A stretch of DNA of 64,000 nt from Pedobacter hartonius (GCF_900107535.1 NZ_FNRA01000006.1:124001-188000); one strand, 5' to 3'. Shown: positions 32,463 to 42,988, numbered from the stretch's first letter. A program made the numbers and translations. Notes: generated from the letters alone by a model not told the origin.

Positions 32463-35258
32463 ATGGATAATTTATCTTATCTCAACGGCCCAAACGCCGA
32501 ATACGTCGATTCTATCTATCAAACTTATAAAGAGGACCCTAGTGCAGTCGAATTCGGCTGGCAGAAGTTTTTTGAGGGTTTTGATTTTGGGAGGGGAGCA
32601 GAAACCGGACAAGTTAGTGAAGTAGCGCCTGAGCAATTCTTAAAAGAAGTTAATGTCCTTAACATGATCAATGGCTATCGTCAGCGTGGGCATCTATTCA
32701 CACATACGAACCCTGTAAGGGAAAGAAGGCACCATTTGCCAACCCTGAACATCGAAAATTTCGGTTTGTCTGAGGCTGACCTCGACACTCCGTTTAATTC
32801 TGGTGTTGAATTGGGTATCGGTACAGCTAAACTTCGTGATATCGTTGCTTTTCTGCAAAAGACCTACTGCAGGTCTATCGGTGCAGAATATAAATTTGTG
32901 CGGACGCCTGAGGTACTGAGCTGGATTGAGAATAAAATGGAGAGCGTGCAAAACACACCAAGCTTTTCAATTGAGGAAAAAAGAAGGATCCTGAAAAAGT
33001 TAAATGAGGCCGTGAGCTTCGAAAACTTTTTAGGTACTAAATTCCTGGGACAAAAAAGGTTCTCACTGGAAGGTGCAGAAGCGATGATCCCTGCCCTGGA
33101 TTCGGTAATTGAAAAAGGTGCTGACTTGGGAATTGAAGAATTTGTAATTGGTATGGCACACAGGGGGCGTTTAAATGTTCTTGCCAATATCATGCAAAAG
33201 ACCTATAAGGATATATTTGCTGAATTTGAAGGTAAAGGTTACAGTGCAGAATCTCCTTTCGGAGGTGATGTGAAATACCATTTGGGTTATTCTACCGATG
33301 TGACTACGGAGGACGGAAAAAATGTCCACCTGAGCCTATGTCCTAATCCATCTCACCTGGAAACAGTGAATGGAGTGGTGGAAGGAATGACCCGTTCCAA
33401 AATTGATTTCAAATACGGTGGTGATAATTCACGTATCGCTCCTATACTTATCCATGGTGATGCATCAGTTGCAGGACAGGGTATAGTTTATGAGGTGATA
33501 CAGATGGCCGGCCTGGACGGTTATAAAACCGGTGGTACGATCCACCTGGTGATCAATAACCAGATCGGGTTCACTACCAATTATAAAGACGGACGTACAA
33601 GTACTTACTGTACAGATATTGCTAAAGTGACACTTTCTCCTGTATTCCACGTGAACGGCGATGATGTTGAGGCTTTGGTTTATGCCATCAACCTGGCTAT
33701 GGAATACCGTCAGAAATATAAAAATGATGTGTTCATTGATATCCTTTGCTACCGCAGATTTGGTCATAATGAATCGGATGAGCCAAAATTTACCCAGCCA
33801 CTGTTGTATAAAACCATTGAGCAGCATGCTAACCCAAGGGATATCTATATTCAGCAACTGATTACTGAAGGTAAAATGGAGGCCAGTCTGGCCAAAGAAA
33901 TGGAAGTTGAATTCCGTGGCATCTTACAGGAAAGGCTGAACGAAGCCAAAGAGGTTACATCTACCTACCAGGCAGTTAAATTTGCAGGTGCATGGGCAGA
34001 TATGAGGATTGCAAGTGCGGAAGATTTTGTGACTTCCCCTGATACTTCTGTAAAAAAATCTACCCTGCTGGAGATCGCTAAAAGGATCAGTACTTTACCG
34101 GCCGACAAAAAGTTCTTCAAGAAGATTGAGAAACTGTTTGCTGAAAGGAATAAAATGGCTACGTCAACATATGTGTTCGACTGGGCAATGGGAGAGCAGA
34201 TGGCATACGCTACTTTGCTGTCCGAAGGAAAAAGAGTGCGTTTAAGTGGCCAGGATGTTGAGCGTGGTACTTTCTCCCACCGTCATGCTGTTTTAACACT
34301 GGAAGATTCTGAAGAGGAGTATATCCCTTTGTGTAACCTTTCGGATCAGCAGGCCCCTTTTGATATTTATAACTCGCATTTATCTGAATATGGCGTACTT
34401 GGATTTGAATACGGCTATGCCATGGCCAATCCGAATGCACTGACGATTTGGGAAGCGCAGTTTGGCGACTTCTTTAACGGTGCACAGATTGTGGTTGACC
34501 AGTATATTGCCAGTGCAGAAACCAAATGGCAGCGTGAAAACGGTCTGGTAATGTTATTGCCGCATGGTTATGAAGGACAGGGACCTGAGCACTCATCTGC
34601 AAGGATTGAACGTTTCATGGAGCTTTGTGCTGATTACAACATGCAGGTAACGAACTGTACTACCCCGGCTAACTTTTTCCATGCTATCCGCCGTCAGTTT
34701 AAACGTGACTTCAGAAAACCTCTGATCGTTTTTACACCAAAGAGCCTGTTGCGCCATCCGATGTGCGTTTCGCCGCTTGAAGATTTTACTGACGGTAAAT
34801 TCAAAGAGGTGATCGATGATGCAAACGTAAAAGCAAACGAAGTAAAAAGGGTGTTGTTCTGCAGCGGCAAGATCTATTACGAGTTACTGGAAAAACAACA
34901 GAAAGAGAACATCAAAAATGTAGCTATTGTTCGTGTAGAACAATTGTATCCTACACCTCTGGCACAAATGGAAACTGTTTACAAGGGTTATAAAAATGCA
35001 AACGAAGCTGTCTGGGTGCAGGAAGAACCTGAGAACATGGGCGCATGGCCTTATTTCCTTCGTAAAACAAGGAAAACAGCTTTTGCAGATATTGAAGTGA
35101 TTTCAAGAAAAGAAAGTAGCAGTACCGCTACAGGATTTGCAAAACAACATGCAGACCAGCAGGCTTTTATTTTAGCTAAGGCTTTCGAAATGAAGATTAC
35201 GGAAGCAGATAAAAAAATCGCCAAAAAATCAGTGAATAAAGTATATAACGTAGATTAG
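32463..35258 (+). CDS. sucA: 2-oxoglutarate dehydrogenase E1 component
   Basis: A 931-residue thiamine-diphosphate decarboxylase. The N-terminal motif [20 protein letters not shown] is typical of SucA. The E1 core has [19 protein letters not shown], the ThDP-Mg region [18 protein letters not shown] with [11 protein letters not shown], and [18 protein letters not shown]. The transketolase-like C-terminal half includes [15 protein letters not shown] and [20 protein letters not shown]. It decarboxylates 2-oxoglutarate and reductively succinylates the lipoyl group of SucB in the TCA cycle. It is followed at 19 bp by sucB; the third component, lpd, is 7.8 kb downstream. Complete and of normal length. 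Confidence 0.97.
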   Translation: MDNLSYLNGPNAEYVDSIYQTYKEDPSAVEFGWQKFFEGFDFGRGAETGQVSEVAPEQFLKEVNVLNMINGYRQRGHLFTHTNPVRERRHHLPTLNIENFGLSEADLDTPFNSGVELGIGTAKLRDIVAFLQKTYCRSIGAEYKFVRTPEVLSWIENKMESVQNTPSFSIEEKRRILKKLNEAVSFENFLGTKFLGQKRFSLEGAEAMIPALDSVIEKGADLGIEEFVIGMAHRGRLNVLANIMQKTYKDIFAEFEGKGYSAESPFGGDVKYHLGYSTDVTTEDGKNVHLSLCPNPSHLETVNGVVEGMTRSKIDFKYGGDNSRIAPILIHGDASVAGQGIVYEVIQMAGLDGYKTGGTIHLVINNQIGFTTNYKDGRTSTYCTDIAKVTLSPVFHVNGDDVEALVYAINLAMEYRQKYKNDVFIDILCYRRFGHNESDEPKFTQPLLYKTIEQHANPRDIYIQQLITEGKMEASLAKEMEVEFRGILQERLNEAKEVTSTYQAVKFAGAWADMRIASAEDFVTSPDTSVKKSTLLEIAKRISTLPADKKFFKKIEKLFAERNKMATSTYVFDWAMGEQMAYATLLSEGKRVRLSGQDVERGTFSHRHAVLTLEDSEEEYIPLCNLSDQQAPFDIYNSHLSEYGVLGFEYGYAMANPNALTIWEAQFGDFFNGAQIVVDQYIASAETKWQRENGLVMLLPHGYEGQGPEHSSARIERFMELCADYNMQVTNCTTPANFFHAIRRQFKRDFRKPLIVFTPKSLLRHPMCVSPLEDFTDGKFKEVIDDANVKANEVKRVLFCSGKIYYELLEKQQKENIKNVAIVRVEQLYPTPLAQMETVYKGYKNANEAVWVQEEPENMGAWPYFLRKTRKTAFADIEVISRKESSSTATGFAKQHADQQAFILAKAFEMKITEADKKIAKKSVNKVYNVD

Positions 35259-35277
35259 AAAATATAATACATCAATT

Positions 35278-36504
35278 ATGAGTCTAGAAATAAAAGTTCC
35301 GCCAGTAGGGGAGTCGATTACTGAAGTTGTTCTTTCCCGATGGGTAAAAAATGATGGTGATGCAGTGGAGATGGATGAAGTAATAGCCGAATTAGAATCT
35401 GATAAAGCGACTTTTGAGTTAACTGCTGAACAAGCCGGAACTTTGAAAATAGTGGCAAGCGAAGGGGATACATTGGCGATAGGAGCTGTAGTTTGTAGTA
35501 TTGAAGATGGTGGTGCTGCTGCACCGAAAGCGGCACCTGAGGCACCGGCGGAAGCTGCTGCCCAGGCAGATAAGCAGGCTCCTGCCCCGGTTGCGGAAAG
35601 AGCTGGTGACAGTTACGCCACAGGCACGCCTTCACCGGCAGCAGGCAAGATCCTTGCCGAAAAAGGTGTGGATGCTGCAGCTGTAAAAGGCTCTGGCGTT
35701 GATGGAAGGATTACTAAAGAAGACGCACTTAAGGCAGAGAAACCAGCAGCTGTGCCTGCTAAGGCTCCTGAAAAAGCTGCCTCAGCTCCTGCAGTGGCAG
35801 GGTCAAGAAACGAACGCAGGGAGAAAATGTCGCCATTGCGCAAAACGGTTGCAAAACGTTTGGTAGCAGTGAAAAATGAGACAGCCATGCTGACTACGTT
35901 TAACGAGGTGAACATGAAGCCGATCATGGACCTGCGCGGAAAATATAAAGATCAGTTTAAAGAAAAATATGGTGTAGGATTAGGTTTCATGAGCTTCTTC
36001 ACAAAAGCAGTTTGTGAGGCAATGAAAGACTTTCCTGCGGTAAATGCACGTATCGATGGTGATGCTGTGATTTTTAACGATTTCGTAGATATCTCTATCG
36101 CAGTTTCTGCACCTAAAGGGTTGGTAGTGCCGATCATCAGAAATGCAGAAAGCCTGAGCCTTGCACAAATTGAAAAATCTGTGATTGAACTGGCAACCAA
36201 AGCGCGCGACAGCAAATTGACAATTGAAGAAATGACCGGCGGAACATTTACAATCACTAACGGTGGTGTATTCGGTTCAATGATGTCTACTCCGATTATC
36301 AATGCCCCACAGTCTGCAATTTTAGGTATGCACAATATTATAGAACGCCCTATCGCTGAGAAAGGTGAAGTGGTTGTTCGCCCGATGATGTACCTGGCTT
36401 TATCATATGATCACCGTATCATTGATGGAAGGGAGTCTGTTGGATTCTTAGTAAGAGTTAAACAACTGCTGGAAGATCCTGCACGTTTGCTGCTGGGAAT
36501 ATAA
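35278..36504 (+). CDS. sucB: Dihydrolipoyllysine-residue succinyltransferase (2-oxoglutarate dehydrogenase E2)
   Basis: A 408-residue E2 protein with one lipoyl domain at residues 1-78, the lipoylated Lys in [18 protein letters not shown] (about residue 43), and an Ala/Pro/Lys-rich linker. The peripheral subunit-binding domain is at about residues 118-155 ([20 protein letters not shown]). The catalytic acyltransferase domain ends with [20 protein letters not shown], where His and Asp of DHRxxDG are the active-site residues. It transfers succinyl from E1 to CoA and forms the core of the complex. It is in an operon with sucA and is closed by a strong terminator. Confidence 0.96.
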   Translation: MSLEIKVPPVGESITEVVLSRWVKNDGDAVEMDEVIAELESDKATFELTAEQAGTLKIVASEGDTLAIGAVVCSIEDGGAAAPKAAPEAPAEAAAQADKQAPAPVAERAGDSYATGTPSPAAGKILAEKGVDAAAVKGSGVDGRITKEDALKAEKPAAVPAKAPEKAASAPAVAGSRNERREKMSPLRKTVAKRLVAVKNETAMLTTFNEVNMKPIMDLRGKYKDQFKEKYGVGLGFMSFFTKAVCEAMKDFPAVNARIDGDAVIFNDFVDISIAVSAPKGLVVPIIRNAESLSLAQIEKSVIELATKARDSKLTIEEMTGGTFTITNGGVFGSMMSTPIINAPQSAILGMHNIIERPIAEKGEVVVRPMMYLALSYDHRIIDGRESVGFLVRVKQLLEDPARLLLGI

Positions 36505-36542
36505 AGGTTAAACTGCCGGTTGATGAAGGTTATTCGGCTTCC

Positions 36543-36584
36543 AAAAAAATGGTATTGCATGGAAATGCAATACCATTTTTTTTT
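36543..36584 (+). terminator. Rho-independent terminator of sucAB
   Basis: A 17-bp stem (36544-36560 with 36565-36581) around a GGAA tetraloop, with A-rich and T-rich flanks, 39 bp after the sucB stop. Confidence 0.92.
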
Positions 36585-36676
36585 GCCCTTTTACTATTGA
36601 AATTAATCCTTTTTTAATGCATTAAACATCCCACCGTCATATAAAGGGCGAAAAGGCGTTTTAACAAGTAATTGAT

Positions 36677-36684
36677 TATTTTTG
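36677..36684 (+). promoter_or_regulatory. Candidate -7 element (TATTTTTG) abutting a GTG start
   Basis: TATTTTTG fits TAnnTTTG and ends 4 bp before the GTG start at 36689, so transcription would begin at or inside the first codons. No spaced TTTG at -33 was seen. Confidence 0.4.
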
Positions 36685-36688
36685 CCGG

Positions 36689-37576
36689 GTGAAAAAACGC
36701 TGCTTATTACTTCTCTTACTCATTTTTTGTAAAATATCAACTCAGGCTCAAAACTATAATACGGATGTACCGGCAGACCTCGGGAAGAGTATTTTCGGAA
36801 ATGAAGTCAAAAGAAATTTCTCCAGGAAAGGAGACTTTTATTTTCACTGGGGGTATAACCATTCATGGTATGGTAAAAGTGATATCAGGTTTCAGGGGCC
36901 AGGTTACGATTTCAAATTAAAAGATGTAGAAGCACATGACAGGCAATCTAAATTATCCTGGGATTATTTAAATCCGGGCTTGATCACCGTTCCGCAGTAT
37001 AACATTCGTTTCGGTTACTTCTTTGCTGACAACTGGAGCGTTTCCCTCGCCTGGGACCACATGAAATATGTAGTGGATATTCCGCAGACAGTGGCGATCA
37101 CAGGAACAATTGGTCCCAATATCTCTGAACCAGGCGTACCCACCGGCGCCTATGCGGGAACGTATCATGGAGAAATGATTAATCTGACACCTGAAGTGCT
37201 GACATTTGAACATACAGATGGCTTTAACTATGCCAATATAGAAATTGAACGTTATGACGATATCTGGGTAGCACCTTCAAGGGAAACCTCACTTACCCTG
37301 GAAACAGGTCTGGGAGGAGGATTGCTGGTTCCACGGTCTGATGTGCGTTTATTCACACAGGGAAGAAATAACCACTGGAACGTTTCCGGTTATGGTTTCT
37401 CTGTGAAAGCGGGATTGAAATTCTATATCACCAAATTCCTGTACCTGCAAAACACAACTAAACTGGGTACAACGAACCTGAAGAATATTCATACTACAGG
37501 ACGTGATGACCTGGATAAAGCGAGTCAGAAGATCAAATACGCAGAAAATCTCTGGGTATTGGGTTACCAGTTTTAG
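36689..37576 (+). CDS. Hypothetical outer-membrane protein
   Basis: A 295-residue protein opening with GTG and a clear signal peptide (KKRCLLLLLLIFCKISTQAQ). The mature part has many aromatic, alternating beta strands (GDFYFHWGYNHSWYGKSDIR; YNIRFGYFFADNWSVSLAWD) and ends ENLWVLGYQF with a terminal Phe, so an outer-membrane barrel of roughly 10-12 strands is likely. No enzyme motif was recognised. It is a single gene with its own -7 element right before the start and ends 10 bp from a convergent gene. Confidence 0.75.
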   Translation: MKKRCLLLLLLIFCKISTQAQNYNTDVPADLGKSIFGNEVKRNFSRKGDFYFHWGYNHSWYGKSDIRFQGPGYDFKLKDVEAHDRQSKLSWDYLNPGLITVPQYNIRFGYFFADNWSVSLAWDHMKYVVDIPQTVAITGTIGPNISEPGVPTGAYAGTYHGEMINLTPEVLTFEHTDGFNYANIEIERYDDIWVAPSRETSLTLETGLGGGLLVPRSDVRLFTQGRNNHWNVSGYGFSVKAGLKFYITKFLYLQNTTKLGTTNLKNIHTTGRDDLDKASQKIKYAENLWVLGYQF

Positions 37577-37586
37577 TCCTGGAGAT

Positions 37587-38435
37587 TTAACGTTTCCTGA
37601 AAAAAGAAAAAATCCATTTGAAGGCCCTTATAATAGCTTGCTCCATTTTGATCCAGCGTTCTTCAGGTGAAACGAATGAATTCTTGTCATAGGAAAAACG
37701 GGTGGAGTTTTCCGATGAATAGCGGGGATAAGAAAGTATGATTCTTACATCACCAAGCTTCTCCAGCCCTGGAAGATGTGTTTCTGCCGCTGATATTGTT
37801 TCCGTAACGTTGATTTCTGTTACATATTTATTTCTTGCCATAACCTGCTTTTTATCTAAATTAATAATATCCTTTAAATTAACAATCTCTATCTTTTTGA
37901 TTTTATAGTCATCTTTAGTTAAATGAAATGCGGTGCATATCAGATAAGGAATCAATGAAACAAGGCCTAATGTGAGTGCATTGTGGTAGAAGGAACGCTT
38001 TCGATGAAATATCGCGTAATTTTCCTCCACGGCCCGTTCCAGTTCGCTCACATAAGACGTTTTGATCATACTGTCTATTTCATCATGATCCAATTCCGGA
38101 TTAGCGGTTTCATAGATATTACGAATGTTGTTATAGAATTTGGCGGGAAAGTCCAAATTGGGAGCCTTTACCGGCAGAATTAATTTTATGGTATAAAAGC
38201 TGGACATAGTAAATACCAAAATTAACAGTCCAAAAGCTACGTATAACCATATGTTTTTGACCTCCTGCCTAAGATTATCCTGAATGACTGGTATAAAATA
38301 AATTGAAATGCCGGAGTAGATAATTATAATATTGGTTAATTGCTCCTGTACCCTTTGATATGCAGAAGAATATTCTTCTGCCCTTTTGGTATTAAGGTCA
38401 ATAATATAATCCAGATCGTAAAATTTATTATCCAT
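37587..38435 (-). CDS. Hypothetical membrane protein, three TM segments
   Basis: A 282-residue protein not recognised. An amphipathic N-terminal helix (DYIIDLNTKRAEEYSSAYQR) precedes two membrane segments near residues 34-52 (NIIIIYSGISIYFIPVI) and 63-85 (LYVAFGLLILVFTMSSFYTI). A helical soluble loop and a third membrane segment near 155-170 (LTLGLVSLIPYLICTAFHL) follow. The charged C-terminal ~110 residues should face the cytoplasm and end in a basic patch (FKWIFSFFRKR). The layout recalls membrane-anchored sensor or effector proteins, but no catalytic motif is visible. A 19-bp inverted repeat lies 4 bp upstream of its start codon. It is monocistronic. Confidence 0.7.
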   Translation of the reverse strand: MDNKFYDLDYIIDLNTKRAEEYSSAYQRVQEQLTNIIIIYSGISIYFIPVIQDNLRQEVKNIWLYVAFGLLILVFTMSSFYTIKLILPVKAPNLDFPAKFYNNIRNIYETANPELDHDEIDSMIKTSYVSELERAVEENYAIFHRKRSFYHNALTLGLVSLIPYLICTAFHLTKDDYKIKKIEIVNLKDIINLDKKQVMARNKYVTEINVTETISAAETHLPGLEKLGDVRIILSYPRYSSENSTRFSYDKNSFVSPEERWIKMEQAIIRAFKWIFSFFRKR

Positions 38436-38439
38436 AAAC

Positions 38440-38458
38440 GCACTAATTAGATTAGTGC
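38440..38458. promoter_or_regulatory. Inverted repeat next to the start of the 3-TM protein gene
   Basis: GCACTAAT-TAG-ATTAGTGC is a perfect 8-bp-arm inverted repeat ending 4 bp before the minus-strand start codon at 38435. It may be an operator or an mRNA hairpin over the ribosome-binding region. Confidence 0.5.
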
Positions 38459-38571
38459 TAATATGGAAAATAAATATTTAATAAGTTAACTTTTGGGTAA
38501 TTTTATTTTTATTAGTTAATTTATCGTGTAAACGCCATTGCTGTGAATATTCTGGCAAAAAACCAAAGCCA

Positions 38572-39294
38572 TTAATTCTTTGAAACGCTGCCTGATCCGA
38601 TAATCGTTTTTTTAACCGTAGCATCACCGCTATAAATGATGCTGCCTGAACCGCTGATCACTGCATCAATATGCTGTGAAGCCCGGATGTAAGCGTCAGC
38701 TGAGCCGCTGATCTGTACTTCTACCTTATTTACTGAAAAACTTTTGCCCCTGAAGCTTCCGGACCCGCTGATCGTAAGATTGGCATCATCGGATTTACCT
38801 GCCAGGTTGATATTCCCTGAACCACTCAGCACGCCGCTGAATGATTTGACATTAGCACTGGCCCTGATGCTTCCGGAACCGCTGAGCGTAGCCACCAGTT
38901 CCGAACCATTGATCGTGTTGCTTACCTCCAGATTCCCTGATCCGCTCATGGTTAATGATGATAACCTTTTGGCACTGATATAAACAGTAACATCGGGTTT
39001 GCTGTATCTCCGAGACCAGTCATTCCATTTAGTCTTTGGTTTAATCGTTAAGATACCGCTGTTTACTTCCGTTACTAATTCTGCGATGGCATCCTTATTC
39101 CCTTCAAAACGGATAGATTCCGTATTGCCCAGCGTCACTTTCACATTCAGGGGCCCACCGGCAGCAATGCCTTTAAAGCTGCCTGTTGTCCTTTCATCCT
39201 GCATCACAGGAATGGTCTGTTTTGTTAAATGAGAGTTGGCATTATAGCTGAAAGTCAGCAAAGCCAGTACCAGCAGCATGTTCAGTTTTTTCAT
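38572..39294 (-). CDS. Head GIN domain protein (DUF2807)
   Basis: A 240-residue secreted protein with a signal peptide of about 20 residues (MKKLNMLLVLALLTFSYNAN). The mature part is the DUF2807 beta-helix: it opens with FKGIAAGGPLNVKVTLG and then repeats the GSG motif many times (LTMSGSGNLEVSN; ATLSGSGSIRAS; GVLSGSGNINLAG; LTISGSGSFRG). Such domains are described as putative auto-transporter adhesin heads and are common in Bacteroidota, but a biochemical role is not settled. It lies 73 bp downstream of the end-to-start junction with the M1 peptidase region on another minus-strand unit. Confidence 0.88.
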   Translation of the reverse strand: MKKLNMLLVLALLTFSYNANSHLTKQTIPVMQDERTTGSFKGIAAGGPLNVKVTLGNTESIRFEGNKDAIAELVTEVNSGILTIKPKTKWNDWSRRYSKPDVTVYISAKRLSSLTMSGSGNLEVSNTINGSELVATLSGSGSIRASANVKSFSGVLSGSGNINLAGKSDDANLTISGSGSFRGKSFSVNKVEVQISGSADAYIRASQHIDAVISGSGSIIYSGDATVKKTIIGSGSVSKN

Positions 39295-39367
39295 TAATTA
39301 GTATTTATAAGTCAGGTTATACAGATAAGACGTCCGTTCATTGTATTCGTTGCATGGCTGTAGTATA

Positions 39368-41020
39368 TTATTTCATTTTTAACTCGATATAGAAATTCGG
39401 GTCAGCTTTAAAGGTGTCGGCTGTGATCTCAGTTACTCCCGCTTCTTTCCACTGGCTGGTGGGATAGATAAAGGTAAATGCACCTGGTTTTAAAGTCACT
39501 TTAACCGGCATCTCAAAACCTTCAACCACATTATCCCAGCGGTACGAAAGTTTCCCTCCGGCAATTTGATAACTGAGGACGGGAATTTTTGTTGTTCTCA
39601 GGTACTGATCAAACACTTTATCCAGGGTAAGCCCACTTTTTTCCGACATGTACTTTTCAACCTGTGCAGTAGTAACGGTCTGGTGATAGAATGTCTTGCT
39701 CAGCCCCCTCAGTACGGACCTGAACTTTTCATCATCATTGATGATCTGTCTGATCGTATGGATCATATTTGCCCCTTTGGGGTACATGTCTCCTGATCCT
39801 TCTTTGTTGACATTATAGGGGCCAATGATAGGGATGTCATTCCTGATGATCTTTCTGATGCCCTGAACATAGGCTGAGGAAGCCTCTTTGCCATATTCAG
39901 ACTCAACGAACAGGGGTTCGGAATAATTTGTAAAGCTCTCATGGATCCACATGTCTCCTATATCTTTAGCCGTGATGCTGTTACCAAACCATTCGTGCCC
40001 GCTTTCATGGACGGTGATGAAATCGAACTTTAAGCCCCATCCTGTGCCGGACAGATCCCTGCCCAGATAGCCCATTTTGAATTTATTCCCATATGCCACT
40101 GCGCTCTGGTGTTCCATTCCCAGGTGCGGGGCCTGTACGAGTTTATACCCGTCTTTGTAGAAAGGATAGGGGCCAAACCAATGCTCAAAAGATTTTAACA
40201 TCCGCTTTACATCGGCATCCCAGTGTGGCCTGGCGGCAAGACTGTCCTCCTTTAGCGACCAGAAATCGAGACTCAGCTCTCCGTCCTCTCCTTTGTACTG
40301 ATCGGTCCAGTGTGCATAATTTCCGATATAAAATGTAACGTCGTAGTTATTAATAGGGTTGCTTACGAACCAGTTGTACTGGCGGTAACCATCCGGCTGA
40401 TCTTTGATGCTGCGCAAGCGGCCGTTGGATATTTCTTTCAATGCTTTGGGCACGCTGATGCTGATCAGCATACTGTCTGCCTCATCACTGAGATGGTCTT
40501 TATTCGGCCACCATGAGCTTGCCCCCAAGCCCTCACAGGCAACAGATACAAAAGGTGCACCCGCTATATCTTTGCTGAAAATAAATCCGCCATCCCAGGG
40601 TGGTTTAACGGCAATGACCGGTTTGCCGGAATAATATACCTCAAAACTGGCTTTCGTTCCTTTCTTTACCATGCCTGGAAAAGTAACGAACACCGCATTG
40701 AACTCCCTTTTATAGGGTAACTTCTGCCCTTTGTAAACGATTTTATCTATGTTCAGGTTACTGAAGAGATCGAACTGAAGCCTGGAGAAATCTGACACTG
40801 CTGTAAAATTGAATGTGTTGCTGCCACTAATGCTCTTCTGGTCTATATCTATTTTCACATCGAGATGATAATAGTTAATATCATAACAGGTACGCAATGG
40901 CGTAAGCATGCCCCTTAAACTATCGGCAAGGGAGAAGTTACTCTGGGGTTTTAGCAATTGTGCATGCCCTGAAAGAAAGGTGCAGCAAATAATTATGGCA
41001 CTATACAGCAATCTTTTCAT
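39368..41020 (-). CDS. M1 family metallopeptidase
   Basis: The preferred start is ATG at 41020 (550 residues), which begins MKRLLYSAIIICCTFLSGHAQ, a clean signal peptide; an upstream ATG would add 16 residues before it. The zinc site is ITVHESGHEWFGNSITAKD (HExxH), with the third ligand Glu in MWIHESFTNYSE, at the M1 spacing. The exopeptidase motif reads HLGMEHQSAVAYG in place of the textbook GAMEN. The N-terminal beta domain includes YHLDVKIDIDQKSISG. It probably trims peptides in the periplasm or at the surface. It lacks the ERAP-like C-terminal helical repeats of long aminopeptidase N, as do other ~550-residue members. Confidence 0.92.
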   Translation of the reverse strand: MKRLLYSAIIICCTFLSGHAQLLKPQSNFSLADSLRGMLTPLRTCYDINYYHLDVKIDIDQKSISGSNTFNFTAVSDFSRLQFDLFSNLNIDKIVYKGQKLPYKREFNAVFVTFPGMVKKGTKASFEVYYSGKPVIAVKPPWDGGFIFSKDIAGAPFVSVACEGLGASSWWPNKDHLSDEADSMLISISVPKALKEISNGRLRSIKDQPDGYRQYNWFVSNPINNYDVTFYIGNYAHWTDQYKGEDGELSLDFWSLKEDSLAARPHWDADVKRMLKSFEHWFGPYPFYKDGYKLVQAPHLGMEHQSAVAYGNKFKMGYLGRDLSGTGWGLKFDFITVHESGHEWFGNSITAKDIGDMWIHESFTNYSEPLFVESEYGKEASSAYVQGIRKIIRNDIPIIGPYNVNKEGSGDMYPKGANMIHTIRQIINDDEKFRSVLRGLSKTFYHQTVTTAQVEKYMSEKSGLTLDKVFDQYLRTTKIPVLSYQIAGGKLSYRWDNVVEGFEMPVKVTLKPGAFTFIYPTSQWKEAGVTEITADTFKADPNFYIELKMK

Positions 41021-41263
41021 TGTAGTTTTAAGATACAATAGGGTAGCGGGACGTTTAGAAAAAGTCATAGGTTTAATTAATAATCCTTAAATATAGGATT
41101 TGCACTGCTTTTTCTACCGAGATCGGAAATTTTTTTATTTAACAATCAAAAACTAGGATAGGTGAGCGCTTAATAACAACTAAAAGAACAATATTTGCTA
41201 ATAAAAATGATTGTACCTTTATCTGGCATCTTATCGCCGTATGGGATGCAAAATTGAGATTGC

Positions 41264-42931
41264 ATGGAAAAAATATCTGCCGAACAACACACAAGATGGT
41301 TATATTTTTTTATCGGTATTGCCGTACTGATAAATTTCACCGGACTATTTGTGACCATCATGGGACCTGACGGAGCCTTATATGGTTCCGTAGCCAAAAC
41401 CATGGCACAGCATAACAACTTTACAGACCTGTATGCGCAGGGGAAAGACTGGCTCGATAAACCCCATTTTCCATTTTGGGTTACCGCTGTTTTCTTTAAA
41501 CTGTTTGGTGCAACTACCTGGGCTTACAAGTTGCCCGGTATCTTCTTTATCCTTCTGGCTGCTTTTTATACGTACATTCTGGCCAGGGACCTGTATAGTA
41601 AAATTACAGGTCTGTGGGCGGCATTGATCCTGCTTACTGCCCAGCATGTGATCATCTGCACGATGGACGTACGTGCGGAGCCTTTTCTCACCGCGCTGAT
41701 CATTGCCAGTGTATACCATTTTTATAAATGTATGGGCGAAAAATGGTTTTTAAACCTGGTAGCGGCCTCTGTATTTGCCGCTTGCGCAGTGATGACCAAG
41801 GGTATATTCGCACTGATCCCTATTGCAGGGGCTGTTGGAGGGCAGTTGCTGATGACGGGAAACTGGAAAATGGTGTTTAACTTCCGCTGGCTGCTCGCCG
41901 CTGTGTTCATACTGATCTTTATCCTGCCGGAATTGTATACTTTATACGTTCAGTTTGATCTTCATCCGGAAAAGGTGGTTTTTGGACACCAGCAAACATC
42001 AGGGATCAGGTTCTTCTTCTGGGACAGCCAGTTTGGCCGTTTTTTTAATACCGGGCCGATCAAGAAGAGCAGCGGTGACCCCACCTTCTTTTTGCATACC
42101 ATCCTCTGGGCTTACCTGCCCTGGTGCCTTATATTCTATACTGCAATGTACCAGTTCTTCCGTCAGCATTTCAGGCAGCGAAAACTTGCCGAGTGGTATT
42201 GTGTATCTGGTTCACTGTTAACATTGCTGGTTTTCTCTGTATCTAAGTTCCAGCTTCCGTTTTATATTGTGATCGTATTTCCGTTTTTTTCTATTATCTG
42301 CGCCCAGTACCTGTTGAATGTGAAACTGGAAAGCTCTGTAAAGGCAATCCGTATTGCACAGACGGTTGTAGGCAGCCTGATGGTGCTGCTGGTGATCGTG
42401 CTTCATTATTTTTTCCGTCCCGGGAACCTGAATGTGCTGACGGTGCTGTTGCTGATCCTTACTGTTGTCCTGTTTATTGCGGTCAGCAAAACTGCTGTTA
42501 ACGGCAGGTTTAAGATATTCTTTCAATGCTGCACAGTTGTGTTCCTGGTCAACCTCTATTTCAATCTGGCCTATTATCCTGCCTTATTAAAATACCAGGC
42601 AGACAGTGAGGCTGCTTTCTGGATCAATACCCATAACCCGCAGCATCTGCCGGTGGTACAAACACGTATAGCTTTTGGATACGGACTGGATTTCTATATG
42701 AATGGCCCGCTGTATTTTTTACATCCGGGAGAGGAGAAGCTGCTTCCGCCAAAGCCTTATCTGCTGTATGGGGAGAAAGAATTCCTGGATCAGAATATCC
42801 CTGGTGCAGCCAGTATAGCACCCCTGAAAACCTTTGACAGTTATCGGATCAGCAGGCTAAAAGCTAAGTTTTTAAACTATGCTACACGCAAAGAAACCTT
42901 GTTCAAAACCGAGTTTTTACTGGTAAAATAA
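41264..42931 (+). CDS. ArnT-like glycosyltransferase family 39 protein
   Basis: A 555-residue polytopic membrane protein with about ten or more hydrophobic helices. The first periplasmic loop has MGPDGALYGSVAKTMAQHNN, then KDWLDKPHFPFWVTAVFFKL; the Asp and the KPHFPFW-type segment match the catalytic loop of ArnT/PMT-like GT-C enzymes, which use polyprenyl-phosphate sugars. A periplasmic C-terminal domain follows after about residue 430. It likely adds a sugar to lipid A, a glycan or a protein, but the acceptor is unknown. It is divergent from the M1 peptidase gene and followed by lpd with its own candidate promoter. Confidence 0.88.
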   Translation: MEKISAEQHTRWLYFFIGIAVLINFTGLFVTIMGPDGALYGSVAKTMAQHNNFTDLYAQGKDWLDKPHFPFWVTAVFFKLFGATTWAYKLPGIFFILLAAFYTYILARDLYSKITGLWAALILLTAQHVIICTMDVRAEPFLTALIIASVYHFYKCMGEKWFLNLVAASVFAACAVMTKGIFALIPIAGAVGGQLLMTGNWKMVFNFRWLLAAVFILIFILPELYTLYVQFDLHPEKVVFGHQQTSGIRFFFWDSQFGRFFNTGPIKKSSGDPTFFLHTILWAYLPWCLIFYTAMYQFFRQHFRQRKLAEWYCVSGSLLTLLVFSVSKFQLPFYIVIVFPFFSIICAQYLLNVKLESSVKAIRIAQTVVGSLMVLLVIVLHYFFRPGNLNVLTVLLLILTVVLFIAVSKTAVNGRFKIFFQCCTVVFLVNLYFNLAYYPALLKYQADSEAAFWINTHNPQHLPVVQTRIAFGYGLDFYMNGPLYFLHPGEEKLLPPKPYLLYGEKEFLDQNIPGAASIAPLKTFDSYRISRLKAKFLNYATRKETLFKTEFLLVK

Positions 42932-42980
42932 CAGATTTACATTAAACCCTTTTTGATGCTTTATTTGTTAGGTGGTTTGT

Positions 42981-42988
42981 TAACTTTG
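42981..42988 (+). promoter_or_regulatory. Candidate -7 element of lpd (TAACTTTG)
   Basis: TAACTTTG matches TAnnTTTG, 20 bp before the ATG at 43009. TTTG copies lie 13 and 25 bp upstream, neither at the usual 19-21. Confidence 0.4.
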
